Assembly: GCA_946811185.2 (NCBI GenBank) | Contig: OX328096.1 | Location: 69,749,345 to 69,813,344 of the forward strand | Length of the DNA: 64,000 nt | DNA from: Hippopus hippopus | Lineage: Eukaryota > Mollusca > Bivalvia > Cardiida > Cardiidae | Direction of reading: 5' to 3' | Part shown: positions 31,884 to 41,737 of the stretch, in pieces | How the letters are laid out: every line of letters starts with the position of its first letter | How positions within the stretch are numbered: position 1 is the stretch's first letter | The notes under the pieces: model-generated | Database searches by the model: none | The model's input: the letters and a program-made list of their open reading frames with translations, nothing else | Told to the model about the DNA's origin: nothing | Made by a program: the position numbers and the translations under genes

Positions 31884-32584
31884 TGTCTCGTCGTCGTCTT
31901 CTTCGTTGTTGCTTTTGTCGTCGTTGTTCTTGTCGTCGTCTTAATCTTCGTCGTCGTTGTTAATGTTGTTTTCGTCGTCGTCATTGTTGTTGTCGTAATT
32001 GTTGTCGCCGTGGTCGTTGTTGTTGTGGTTGTTGTCGTCGTCTTTGTAGTCGTCGTTGTTGTTGGCGACGTCGTCGTAATCGTTGTCGTTGTTGTAATCG
32101 TCGTTGTTGTAATCGTCCTTGTTTTTGTTGTTGTCGTCGTCGTTATTGTTGTTGATGATGTTGTTGTCGTCGTCGTCTTCGAAGTAGTCGTCATCGTCGT
32201 TGTCCCAGTCGTCGTCGTCGTCGTAATAGTCGTCGTCATATTTGTCGTCGTTGTTATTGTTTTCATTTTCGTTGCTCTTGCCGTTATTTGTTGTTGTTGT
32301 CGTCGTCGACTTAACCTTCGTCTTCGTCGAAATCGTCGTCGTTGTTGATGTTGTATTCGTCGTCGTCAATGTTGTTGTCGGCGTCGTTGCTGTTGTCGTC
32401 CTGGTCGTTGTCGTAGTTGTTGTCGTCGTCGTCTTTGTAGTCGTCGTTGTTGTTGTTTTCCTCGTCGTTATCGTTGTCGTCGTTGTTGTTGTTGTCGTCG
32501 TCGTTCCTGTTCTTGTTGCTGTCGTCGTCGTCTTTGAAGTCGTCGTCGTTGTTGTTGTTTTAGTAGTTGTTATTGTTGTTGTTA
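31884..32584. repeat. 0.7-kb GTC/GTT triplet microsatellite
   Basis: About 700 bases of almost uninterrupted G-T-Y triplets (GTCGTCGTTGTTGTTGTC and similar) on the plus strand. Phase changes split it into blocks, and occasional GAA, GTA, ATT and CTT triplets occur. Long open frames of poly-Val (plus) and poly-Thr or Asn/Asp (minus) are a by-product of the three-base periodicity and are not called as genes. Confidence 0.95.
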
Positions 32585-32701
32585 TTTCGCATATTTCCCA
32601 GGTTTTTATTGCCTCCACGCAATTTCTTTTACTATACATTATTTCTGTCTCCCACCGGAAGTTCCTAGATGTATGCGATCTATGAATGAGCGATGCTTCT
32701 T

Positions 32702-32912
32702 TTAAGCCATCGGCTGCCAAGCGCGACTCACTGACCTTTTGCGGACTATGTAGATCAAGATCAGACTGCACAGAACGTGCAGTCTGATCTTTGATCTACA
32801 CTGTCCGATCAGGACATATTTTCCCTCCAAAAATATCTTTGAAATAGCAACATTTTGGTTTTTACTATCGACTTAAAAGATTCATTTCACTTATTTAGCA
32901 GGATAAGGGTTG
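32702..32912 (+). mobile_element. MITE-A copy 9, full length
   Basis: TTAAGCCATCGGCTGCCAAG, CTGACCTTTTGCGGACTATG, near-perfect hairpin (32742-32808), TTGAAATAGCAACATTTTGG, TAGCAGGATAAGGGTTGA. Confidence 0.9.
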
Positions 32913-33147
32913 ATAGAAAGGTAAGGTACATTGTTTGGACATACCTGACTTTGTAAAAGAGAATTACAGAAATTCCGATCGTTCAATACCAAAATGATTC
33001 CACGATAAATTTGTACGAGGTTTCTAGTGAATTGACCTTGAAGTTTTGATTTATTGACAATACAATGGTGATTTAAACGGTTCCCTCCCCCCCGAAAATT
33101 GTTGATAAAGGTGTTACACACCGCATTTACATGTAAATCATCAGGCA

Positions 33148-33483
33148 GAAAAATCTCAATGGTCGTAACGTGTTTTACATAACAGCTTCGAAAATCTTCA
33201 ATGGTCGTAGCGTGTTTTACATAACGGCTTCGAAAATCTTCAATGGTGGGAACGTGTTTTACATAGCGGCTTCGAAAATCTTCAATGGTTGTAGCGTGTT
33301 TTACATAACGGCTCCGAAAATCTTCAATGATCGGAACGTGTTTTACATAACAGCTTCGAAAATCTTCAATGGTCGGAATGTGTGTTACATAACAACTTCG
33401 AAAATCCTCAATGGTCAGAACGTGTTTTACATAACAGCTTCGAAAATCTTCAATGATCGGAACGTGTTTTACATAAAAGGTTC
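33148..33483. repeat. 42-bp minisatellite, 8 units
   Basis: Eight head-to-tail units of exactly 42 bp, each GAAAATCTTCAATGGTCGGA followed by ACGTGTTTTACATAACAGCT and TC, with 1-6 differences per unit. Variation is concentrated at ATGGTCGGAAC and ACAGC. Because 42 is divisible by three, a 14-residue repeat is open on both strands: FYITASKIFNGRNV on plus and EDFRSCYVKHVPTI on minus. Neither is a repeat family I recognise. The minus frame extends to 32891-33526 without any ATG near its start. Confidence 0.95.
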
Positions 33484-33852
33484 GAAAATCTCCATCCGAG
33501 AAAACGTCAAAAACAAACGGGCACACAAGCTATAAATATACGAGTATAAGAGATTACATCAATGACGCCATTCGCTATCGCTCAAAGCATGTTCTTCTTA
33601 TATTGGGGTCAAGCAACCTCAAGTGGACTAGTAGTTCGTCTCATTTAGAAAATAGCAGAGTACGACTATTCCAATAAATTCCTAACATCATGGACACACA
33701 GAAAAAACAAAGTGAGGAAGGCAAGATATTATTTATTCTGGAAAAAGGTCAGCATGTATCACTTAATCTTTGTCCATGATATATTACAAAGCAACGTATT
33801 TGCATATGAAAAAATTTTCCGGTATTATGATAAATATGGCAAAACTCATTTA
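33484..33852. other. No recognised feature
   Basis: No coding, repeat or RNA signature recognised. Confidence 0.45.
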
Positions 33853-33930
33853 TAGACGACAAATCAAACGGTGATTCGTCTTAGAAAAGTTGGAAAACAT
33901 TGTGGGAAAAGGAGAAAATGCTGGTTACCA
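33853..33930 (+). mobile_element. MITE-C partial copy 14a
   Basis: TATAGACGACAAATCAAACG to GAGAAAATGCTGGTTACCAG. It stops at the hairpin centre, where a second copy begins four bases later. Confidence 0.8.
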
Positions 33931-33934
33931 GAGC

Positions 33935-34160
33935 TTAACCATTTACCAGATGAGAAAATTTAGACTTGTCCAAACTGAAAGCATTTGCAGACGACAAATC
34001 AAATGTGGCTCAAATAGTTGGATTCGTCTTAGAAAGGTTAGAAAACATTGTGGGAAAAGGAGAAAATGCTGGTTACCAGCATTTTCTCCTTTTCCCATAA
34101 AGTTTTCAAAAGGATTCTTCCTCAGGGTCGTTAAAACTCGGGATTATGTAGTAGAGTTAA
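33935..34160 (+). mobile_element. MITE-C copy 14b, full length
   Basis: TTAACCATTTACCAGATGAG, CATTTGCAGACGACAAATCA, hairpin AAATGCTGGTTACCAGCATT, CAGGGTCGTTAAAACTCGGG, GTAGTAGAGTTAA. One of the best references for the family. Confidence 0.9.
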
Positions 34161-34934
34161 CACAAACAATATAAGTGATAAATACGAATAACAGGCAACA
34201 GACAGAGTTTGATGCACCAAATACTTGTTGCAAAAAGCATTACATGCATAATGCAACATATTCGAGTAATTGTAACACACATTTTTGCATATCTAAGCCA
34301 TCGTAATGTAAGTATGGCTAGAAACTGACTATCGGAAGCGCAATAATGGCAAATTAACGGAATGCATGCAACAGAAATGTCTTTCAAGGCGATCGGATGA
34401 CAGACTTGGTACCGCTTCACATTTTGGTGTCATACCATTTTTTTTCCCCATATGGAATATAGAGTGAAATCACCATCTTTAAAACTTCACAGATCGCTAA
34501 ATGGCAAACTAATAGCCTTTCTGTCTTTTGCTCTCAAAACTATAGTCATAGCCCTTCAAAAAAAAATGCATAAAATACAACATGTTAACCGAATGCGTTT
34601 TTCACTAAATGCCAGCCAACACAGGCACCCTAAAATTTGTCATCTAAAAAACACCTTTCCACGGCCGTGACTCCAAATTTTTGTTCCTCCAGTGACACAA
34701 TATAGTACAGTCAATAAACAATAAAAACACATCTGAGTAGTCCCCAGTCGCCTAAATTCGAAGCAAATCTAAATTAAATACCATCAAGCTCTTTCAGTTC
34801 CAAAAAACAGTGCCACAAAAGTGCTACTGCGAAATTTCACATGGGACTACTTTTGACCACTACGACCCGGAAGCAATCTCGCAATGGTGAGACACCATTT
34901 ATTATAGGGCTGGAGTTGTAAGACCGCATCATCA
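34161..34934. other. No recognised feature
   Basis: Short frames only. Nothing matches the families in this window. Confidence 0.45.
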
Positions 34935-34938
34935 GATT

Positions 34939-35320
34939 AATACACTCGTCACAATTTGGCCGATTCCGTACCTACATCTTACCTAGTCTGTATCAAGGGG
35001 GTTTCCATTTTGAAATGCTGCCAGTCATATGATCTTAAACATGGCGGCGCCTATGTAAATCGATTAGTTATGGCAACAACAGCCACTTTGATGAGCAGTC
35101 CGTCGCCGAAAAATGCCAACGGAATTGATAGAACAAGTGGAAAAATAAATGTACAAAATGTATTTTGGAAGATTCCGTTAGAAAATTGTGACTTGTGTTT
35201 CCTTTTTCTAAGCCGAGTGTTAAGATCTTAAGAATGGTAAAGTGGTGTATTTCCCGCGAAAAAAAGTACCGTATAGGTGCATATCAAGCTACGTGATACA
35301 GCCATCACCTGAGGTTTGCC
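34939..35320 (+). repeat. Dispersed repeat J, copy 4 (empty site for Harbinger)
   Basis: Collinear with 18537-18853 joined to 24300-24370: ACACTCGTCACAATTTGGCC, TTCCGTACCTACATCTTACC, ACGGAATTGATAGAACA, then AAAAAGTACCGTATAGGTGC uninterrupted, ATATCAAGCTACGTGATACA, CATCACCTGAGG. The continuous stretch at about 35266-35282 is where the other copy carries 5.4 kb. Confidence 0.8.
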
Positions 35321-35344
35321 AAATGAAGATTGATAATGTCAAGG

Positions 35345-35865
35345 ACATGCACCGGTAGAAAGACCATGGGCGAAGCTAGTCCAAAATGAAATATACGTAA
35401 AATTAATGTCGAAGGTATTACCCGAGATGCAAACCGCCGAGAGGGGGAGGGGAGAGGGTGAATGCTCGTAGAGAAATCCACACAAGCGATCTACGTAGGG
35501 TATGAGCTATTCTAAAGGTTAGTCAATCATGACAGGCCAAACTTAAATGTTTAATTAATTCACCTTGAGCTTTCACGCACAGGTAGTAAACATCTTAAGG
35601 ATACACGGTCATTCGAGCACGCAGCATGTTTTTTTTTTTTTAAGAAAAGTTGTTTGCAAACTTCACGCAACTTCATTTTTGCGTACATACAGCTACGCCC
35701 CTGAAGACGCCCACGTAAGTTCACACAAACAGGGTCGAGTCCTTGTTCGGCTAGTAACGGTAACGCTTTTCTGCGAGTCCCCAGTTTAAATCCCAATATT
35801 TACCTTATATCCAATGAAAACGTAAATTCGCCATCGGGCAGCCGTATCAGCCTCTAGAAAACTGA
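35345..35865. other. No recognised feature
   Basis: Contains a purine-rich patch (AGAGGGGGAGGGGAGAGGG near 35440) and a T-run near 35630. No gene recognised. Confidence 0.45.
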
Positions 35866-35960
35866 TTAACTATTTGCCAAACATTCTCGTATCCTAAAGG
35901 AAGTCCTTTGAAAAAACTGTTGGGAAAAAGGAAAAAATGCTGGGCACCAGCATTTTCTCA
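35866..35960 (-). mobile_element. MITE-C copy 15 (left half)
   Basis: TTAACTATTTGCCAAACATT, hairpin AAATGCTGGGCACCAGCATT, then broken after TTTCTCAGATG. Confidence 0.8.
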
Positions 35961-36258
35961 GATGTTTGGATGTCTCAGATGTTTTTTTTTTTTACGACGT
36001 GACCTATTTATTTAATGCGCATGAAAGTTTCTAGGATATTTTGGTTTCCTGTACCTCTAATGTATAAACATTGCTTCTTTTTATACTTTTTCAGGACACC
36101 AAATCCATTTAATCTTATTAATCTGACATTTTATGTTTTTATTACAATCAAATGGGACCTTTCTGAACTAGAACTTACTGAATTACGATCATTAATCAAT
36201 GTCAGTATCTTAAGTGCGGCTTTTACTCAACATTAAAAGAAAAAATATCATGTTATGT

Positions 36259-36478
36259 TTAACCATTCACCGAACAATACAAAGTTTTACCGACCCTGTG
36301 TAAAAAAAGCTGTTGAAAATATTGTGGGAAAAGAAGAAAATGCTGGTAACCAGCATTTTCTTCTTTTCCCACATTGTTTTCTACCTGTTGAAAGAGATTT
36401 CACTCACGTTTTAATTGTCGTCTGTGCATGCTTTCATTTTTGGCAAGTATAAAAATAAGTCGTTTGGTAAATAGTTAA
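36259..36478 (-). mobile_element. MITE-C copy 16, full length
   Basis: TTAACCATTCACCGAACAAT, perfect hairpin with paired substitutions (AAGAAGAAAATGCTGGTAAC mirrored by CATTTTCTTCTTTTCCCAC), GTCGTTTGGTAAATAGTTAA. Confidence 0.9.
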
Positions 36479-36550
36479 ATCATTACCTCCTTACTCAATT
36501 TTGCAGAGAGATCCTTGTAGAACATGTATGGTCAAGATGAATACCCGTTA

Positions 36551-36850
36551 AACAACTGATTGATTGGTTGTTTAGTTTTTAACGCCGTTTTCAGCATTAT
36601 TTCATAATCATCGCGGCGGCAAGTGCACCTATCGACGCTTTCCTGGAGTCTCTTTTACCAATACTCCGCACAATTTTCTTTTCAATCCACTGGCTGCTTT
36701 CCCACATAACCATCGTCGAGACAATGGTCAGCGGTGGGGGAGGAATAAATTCTGTCACAATGCTTTCATCAATTAGCCGAGCCATGGATCGAACCTACGA
36801 CCCCCTGTTCTCAAGTCCTGCACGCTACCGACTGAGCTACCGCGGCTCGG
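36551..36850 (-). mobile_element. SINE-D copy 6, full length
   Basis: Best complete copy. The minus-strand head (about 36783-36850) reads CGAGCCGCGGTAGCTCAGTC then GGTAGCGTGCAGG (A box) and TAGGTTCGATCCATGGC (B box). The body is GAATTTATTCC..CCACCGCTGACC, CGACGATGGTTATGTGGGAA, ACTCCAGGAAAGCGTCGATA. The tail GTGCACTTGCCGCCGCGATG leads to AACGGCGTTAAA. Confidence 0.9.
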
Positions 36851-37352
36851 ATGTTAAATAACTAAATACATCAAAACCATCGGTGCAAGCATTATCTCAT
36901 TTTATTCACTTTTTATCCTCAAAAAGGTCTATAAGAGGGAATGAGTTTCAACACATTGTACATTTCAAGGAGATTACAAGCCTCATTTATTCGATTAAAG
37001 CGGTTATCTCGTCTAGTTCTACGCCATAAATATTAGTTTAGAATTCTTCTAACGAAATTAACGTGTTTTTTTTTTTTGTTTCCTAAACCGACTTTTGCTA
37101 GGACAAAACTTGACCTTTAAACTGCTAAATAAATCAATAAAATTACGGGTTTTTCTTTTAAAGTAAAACGCCAAAAATTGCGATTTCAATGTTGTTTTTT
37201 GAGGGAAAAAAAAGTGTAGATTAGAATAACTGCACTTTCAATGTACTTGTAAACGTGTATGAAGTCGCACTTTGCAGTCTACAAGCATATCGAATTTAAT
37301 TGATTTACAAGAAAAATCATTAAATGGAATACTCATCTGGACAATAATATAA
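36851..37352. other. Mostly unassigned; faint MITE-A relic
   Basis: TTTAAACTGCTAAATAAATC near 37115 and GTGTAGATTAGAATAACTGC near 37214 suggest an eroded reverse MITE-A. Otherwise nothing recognised. Confidence 0.4.
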
Positions 37353-37872
37353 AAGTCATGCTCTTAGAAAAAGGGGGTTTAATGCATCTGCAAAAAGTGT
37401 CGATTCAGGTCGGCCGGCGTAGCTGATTAGTGTCGAAACTTTTTGCTTTTGGTAAATTTCCTGCAGGTCCTAGAACCAGTCTTAACACAGGGTTCAGCCT
37501 GTTGTTGGACAAAGCGGAATTTATGGATCCATAATTATTATACGACTTGCTTGGTATAATGTATCACATAATTGGCTTGCAACACGCGAAAAGGGGCATT
37601 CGGACATTTGCGTAAAGTGTCGTCTCGGATCAGCCTGCGCAGTCCGCGCAGGCTGATCCGAGACGGCACTTTACGACTACATTAGATTTTGTGCTACAGT
37701 AGAGTTGCGCAAAACAGAAAATTACATAAAAACGGAAAGTGTCGTTTCGGACTACCCTGTGCGGAATGCGCAGGCTGATCCAAGACGACACTTTACGCAA
37801 ATGTCCGAATGTCCCTTTTCGCGTGTTGCAAGCCAATTATAGTATTGAACCCCCTTTTGTCATAGCATGGCA
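37353..37872 (+). mobile_element. MITE-B copy 17, split by another MITE
   Basis: AAGTCATGCTCTTAGAAAAA, GCATCTGCAAAAAGTGTCGA, TTGGTATAATGTATCACA on the left of the insertion; GTATTGAACCCCCTTTTGTC, ATAGCATGGCA on the right. Confidence 0.85.
37571..37837. mobile_element. TA-flanked 267-bp MITE nested in MITE-B
   Basis: ATTGGCTTGCAACACGCGAA at the left and TTCGCGTGTTGCAAGCCAAT at the right; the inverted arms extend about 70 bp (GGCATTCGGACATTTGCGTA, GTCTCGGATCAGCCTGCGCA). TA lies outside both ends (37569-37570, 37838-37839). Inside the left arm is a second hairpin, CAGCCTGCGCAGTCCGCGCA plus mirror, identical in core to that of MITE-B. TA flanks suggest Tc1/mariner mobilisation. Confidence 0.9.
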
Positions 37873-38032
37873 TTATCCTTTTCGATAGTATCTTTTTCAT
37901 TTTTGTGTGAATCTCCACAGTGCTTCAGAATTTATACACTTAAGAAACTATTAACGCTTTAAGCACTGAATTAATTAAAAGGACATTTACATTTTCAACT
38001 AGGAATAACAGCTGATTTATTTCTATATTTAA

Positions 38033-38220
38033 GGATAGGGCACCCTAAAGTGATTCTTGTAACATCGCCTTTCATCGACAAAATCGTACGGATTCGGCTG
38101 AGGCTCGGGTAATCCGTAATCGATGCGGGGAACAGCGTGTTTACTTGAGTCCTAGCCAAATTAGTACGGTTTTTCGGCGATGAAAGGCGATGTAACAAGA
38201 ATTCCTATAGGGTGCCCTAT
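38033..38220. mobile_element. MITE-F copy 1
   Basis: After TTAA: GGATAGGGCACCCTAAAGTG; right end GGGTGCCCTAT, missing the final CCTTAA. Arms share AACATCGCCTTTCATCG and GGTAATCCGTAATCGATG with copy 2. Confidence 0.85.
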
Positions 38221-38242
38221 TGCCAGAGTTTGTAATAATGTA

Positions 38243-38311
38243 GGAAGTAGTGTAAATCGAAAGTTAGACTGTACGTTCTGTGCAGTCTGAGCATGATTTG
38301 CACTGTCCGCA
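38243..38311. mobile_element. MITE-A hairpin 10 (decayed)
   Basis: AGTGTAAATCGAAAGTTAGA, GTTCTGTGCAGTCTGAG, TTTGCACTGTCCGC. Confidence 0.75.
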
Positions 38312-38395
38312 CAAGCATTTCAAACCGGTTCCAGTTCTTTGAGGTTCAATGGCTATAATTCTATGAATTTATTGTTATCGAGGTGTTCGAATTTC

Positions 38396-38799
38396 AGAGT
38401 CTGTATTCACCAACCATTCTTAAGGATAGGGCGCCCTAATGAGATTCGTGTAACATCGCCTTTCATCGTATGGATTCGGCTAAGATTCGGGTAATCCGTA
38501 ATCGATGCTGGGAACCAGCATCTGTCGGCCGATCGATTACGGATTACCCGAGTCTTTGCCGTACGTTTTTCGGCGATGAAAAGCGATGTTACAGGCATCC
38601 GCATTAGGGTGCCCTATCCTTAAGAACCTTCTTGGTCTTAGTCTTCAAGATTTTCTAAATTTAAAAGTAACACAACTTCTGATTGGCTAAATCAAATGGT
38701 TTAGCCAATCAGAAAGTGTGTTTACTTTCAAATTTAGAAAATTCTCTGGAGACAAAGACCAAGAACGTTCTTAAGAATTGTTGGTGGATACAGACCCTG
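38396..38799. mobile_element. Palindromic MITE-G copy 2, split by MITE-F
   Basis: AGAGTCTGTATTCACCAACC at the left, GTTGGTGGATACAGACCCT at the right. Centre AACTTCTGATTGGCTAAATC / GGTTTAGCCAATCAGAAAG. The left arm is cut at its TTAA by MITE-F copy 2 and resumes with GAACCTTCTTGGTC; the right arm keeps the uncut sequence GAACGTTCTTAAGAATTG. Confidence 0.85.
38424..38619. mobile_element. MITE-F copy 2, TTAA-flanked hairpin
   Basis: 196 bp between TTAA at 38420-38423 and 38620-38623. The ends GGATAGGGCGCCCTAATG and GGGTGCCCTATCC are inverted. The whole element folds: TCGGGTAATCCGTAATCGAT pairs with ATCGATTACGGATTACCCGA. TTAA flanks point to a piggyBac-like or Kolobok-like mobiliser. Confidence 0.9.
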
Positions 38800-38936
38800 A
38801 TTCTAAATGGTAAATATCGATTATGTTGCTGAGATTATCGATTAAGTTCCCGAAACTAGTACGTATATTTGTAGGTTCTATGTATTATATTCAGTGGAAA
38901 CCTGAAATATTTCGATTTTAAAGTTATTTTTGACGT

Positions 38937-38998
38937 ATCGGACTGTGTATTTCCAACACCAGACTGCACATTCTGTGTGGTCGGATCTGTATTTATTC
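38937..38998. mobile_element. MITE-A hairpin 11 (decayed)
   Basis: TATCGGACTGTGTATTTCCA, CCAGACTGCACATTCTGTGT, GGTCGGATCTG. Confidence 0.6.
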
Positions 38999-39454
38999 TG
39001 TCTTTTTTCAGTACTTTTTACGTCGTCTATTTTCCAAAGTTCTTTCTTTTTTAAAACTTTTGCACCTGTTGGACATGGATACTGCTTTATCATATAACCT
39101 TCCTTATTTTCAGTGTAATACAGCCATTACGAGTTTTCATATCTCACACACGTCTGAGGTAAGTAAATAGTGCCGAATTTAGTCAAAGCTTTGTAAACAT
39201 ACGCCTCATTTCTATAACATTGGGCCGACCCACATTTCTCTGTGAAATTAACTGCCAAAAATTAATGATCGTGACAAAGCTGCCAATTTCATCATCTTGG
39301 TGTTTAAAACAAAACTAACTTAATCAAGTCTTTTGTTTTTTCAATAATCAGTGATGTACATGTAAGTCTATCTTTAAACGCATAAACTTTAATTCTTGAG
39401 ATACAGTGGTGTGATAAAAAGAATCTGACATTTGTTGGTTCCAGGTAAAACTTC
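38999..39454. other. No recognised feature
   Basis: No gene or known repeat recognised. Confidence 0.45.
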
Positions 39455-39687
39455 ATTAAACTCGTGTACTCAGTTGCTAAGCGCGACTGAGTGACCTTTT
39501 GCGGACACTATAGATCAAGATCAGACTGCACAGAACGTGCAGTCTGATCTTGGATCTACACAGTCCGATAAGGAGATATTTCTCTCCCCCCCCCCCCCCC
39601 CATCAAAATAACTTTGAAATAGCAACATTTGGGTTTTTACTATGGACTTGAAAGTATTATCTAACTTATTCAGCAGAAGAAAGGTTA
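39455..39687 (+). mobile_element. MITE-A copy 12, full length
   Basis: CAGTTGCTAAGCGCGACTGA, GACCTTTTGCGGACACTATA, hairpin at 39502-39568, a 15-C run at about 39587-39601, TTGAAATAGCAACATTTGGG, AGCAGAAGAAAGGTTAA. Confidence 0.9.
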
Positions 39688-39920
39688 AAGGAGAGATAGA
39701 TGCTATGTACGATCGTTCGTTAACCAGAGGCGTCTACCAATCATGGAAATCTAATCCAATTAACCGGAGTTCTCTTTTGTGAGCAAAGGCTGTTCCTAGA
39801 ACTGGTGAGACATTTCAAATAATTAGAATTTCTTGCGTCATTTTGTCACATTTTTTTCCTTTTCTGACCTAGAAAGAATTCCTCTCTTTTGACATTTTCT
39901 CGAAATCGCGAACTCTGTCA

Positions 39921-40712
39921 TTTATCTTGTTTCCAGACGACAAAATTTTGGCCTTGTCTATACTGAAACATTTCGCAGATGACAAATTGAAATTAACTCA
40001 AAGCATGAAATTTGTCTTTCAAAAGTAGAAAACACTGAAAGAGAAAACATTGTGGGATAATAACAAAATGTTGATGCCCAGCATTTTCTCCTTTTCTCCA
40101 CGCTTTTTTTTTCCAAATACATTCTTCATCGGGGTCTTAAAGGTGGCCCTTCAGATTTTGGGACGAAAATTTTACAAAAATGCAAAAAAGTCATCCTTAT
40201 ACTCCCAAAGCCTTTTAATTTTCATTCATAAAACCCCAGTAGTCGAAAACCACCCGACAACAAGAGAAATTAGAGATTTACTACGGCCCAGGTCGACACC
40301 GACGGGAAACACGGTCTATTTTTACATGAGCAACTCGCTCATTTACATACCGGAAAAACACAGACGAAGCTTCAAACATAGCGTCCGCAGAAGATATTAT
40401 GGAAAATAATTACATGTTTGTTATGTTATGGAATTTAAGCGTCATTAGTCACGTGGCAGTCACTTGACATTCCCACAATGCTTTTTTGATTTCTGGCGCG
40501 AAATCTAAAAATACCTTAAGAGGCTACGTAGCCTTTTAAGGGAACACCATCAAAAAAACTTTTTTTTGTAATTTTATGATTCTTAATTATTGATGATTTA
40601 TATTGCTTTTTCATATACATTTCAGTGATATATATATTTTTTAATTTGGTGAGATGTGAAAAATCTAAATACCCACCTTTAAAAGTCGGGATTGTTTAGT
40701 GAAAGCGGTTAA
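39921..40712 (+). mobile_element. MITE-C copy 17, split by a TTAA element
   Basis: Left part to GGGTCTTAA at 40140; right part AAAAGTCGGGATTGTTTAGT from 40681. In intact copies these are adjacent (GGGTCGTTAAAACTCGGG), so the intervening DNA is an insertion at that TTAA. Confidence 0.85.
40141..40678. mobile_element. 538-bp TTAA-flanked element nested in MITE-C
   Basis: TTAA at 40137-40140 and 40679-40682. Ends AGGTGGCCCTTCAG and CTAAATACCCACCT share the inverted AGGTGG. Interior has no transposase; a small palindrome (CTTAAGAGGCTACGTAGCC then TTTTAAGG) lies at about 40517-40543. Confidence 0.8.
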
Positions 40713-40915
40713 CTTTTTCTTTTTACAAAAAAAATCCTATGTTTTGACGACCGCGAAGAAGTCTTGAAAACATCGTGGGAAAAGGAGAAATTCCCATGAT
40801 GTTCCCTTCCCTTCAAAGGACAAATTTCAGTCATTTGGACATGTTTAGGTCTACTTTGTCGTCTGCAGATACTTTCATTTTGAACAAGTCTAAAGTTTTG
40901 TCGTCTGATAAGGAC
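40709..40915 (-). mobile_element. MITE-C copy 18 (hairpin lost)
   Basis: TTAACTTTTTCTTTTTACAA, CGTGGGAAAAGGAGAAATTC then GTTCCCTTCCCTTCAAAGGA, GTCGTCTGCAGATACTTTCA, AGTTTTGTCGTCTGATAAG. It shares its first TTAA with copy 17. Confidence 0.7.
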
Positions 40916-41614
40916 AATCTACTCGTATTGGAAATATATACATACTGGTATCCAACATGTTGGTGCTCACCTTAAAGATAATTTTAACTGTTGGAGCATC
41001 TCCCTCATTACAATAACATTCGTCTAGTATGGAAATGAAAAATCTGATTGGTCAAAATTAGTTTAAGCATCAAGCCGTTATTTCAAAGTTGATATCCGAT
41101 TTAACTGACCAATCAGATTCGTTCATATACTAATTGCGGTATTAAAATTTCCATCTCACGGTAGGAAGAGAAAAACTTGTTTGCTTCCAAAGTTTTCAAC
41201 TTTATAACTCCCTCAAAGATACACCTATAATATGAAAAAGGCAAAGCCTCAATACGAGCGACGTGAATGATTTGTGGAACAAATATCTATTTATTCGAAT
41301 GACGAGCTAGATTCTTGATCTTGAAATCAAACGGTTTTGAGTTCGAATTCTGTCTTTGCCAAAACTAATTTTGAGCGTTGTCAAAAGTAGAAAGCATTTT
41401 TCTTTCGTAGATTTATACATGTGAAATAGGGCGAACTGTCCCTAATTTCCTGAACAAAATAAAGACAGTTCCTTGACAATTTCGTTAAGTTATGTCCAGA
41501 AAAAATATCTTGGAATGATTATTGGTCAACAAGTAAAGACCATCTTATGGGAACATTTCCTCACTGCATGTAGATCTAGATCTATATTAGAGAGACTTTG
41601 ATTTTTACGAGGAA
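40916..41614. other. Unassigned, with an inverted pair
   Basis: AATCTGATTGGTCA at 41041-41054 is mirrored by TGACCAATCAGATT at 41106-41119 and some flanking similarity, perhaps a worn MITE. Nothing else recognised. Confidence 0.45.
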
Positions 41615-41735
41615 TCCGTCAGTAGGTTGGGAAGAATATTAGTATTGAGCAGAGTACTGGTAAAAGGAACTTCAGGAATGCATGGTAGGTGCACTTGCCG
41701 CCGCAATGAATATACACACAAAAGGAATCGTCAGT
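41615..41735 (+). mobile_element. SINE-D fragment 7a
   Basis: AGAGTACTGGTAAAAGGAAC, TTCAGGAATGCATGGTAGGT, GCACTTGCCGCCGCAATGA. Confidence 0.7.
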
Positions 41736-41737
41736 GC

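Noticed and set aside
31760..32771. Long Thr-, Asn/Asp- and Val-rich open frames on both strands (up to about 276 codons)
   Set aside because: They are translations of the GTC/GTT triplet microsatellite; open frames on opposite strands over the same tract are a by-product of three-base periodicity.
33148..33483. CRISPR-like array
   Set aside because: The 42-bp units are contiguous with no unique spacers, and the context is eukaryotic.
32891..33526. 211-codon minus-strand frame across the minisatellite as a real gene
   Set aside because: Its start is a GTG, no ATG precedes the repeats, the opposite strand is equally open, and no homologous repeat protein is recognised. Kept only as a question in the findings.
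40050..40409. 119-codon frame across 40050-40409 as a gene
   Set aside because: It crosses the boundary between MITE-C and the TTAA-flanked insert, so it did not exist before the insertion and shows no domain.
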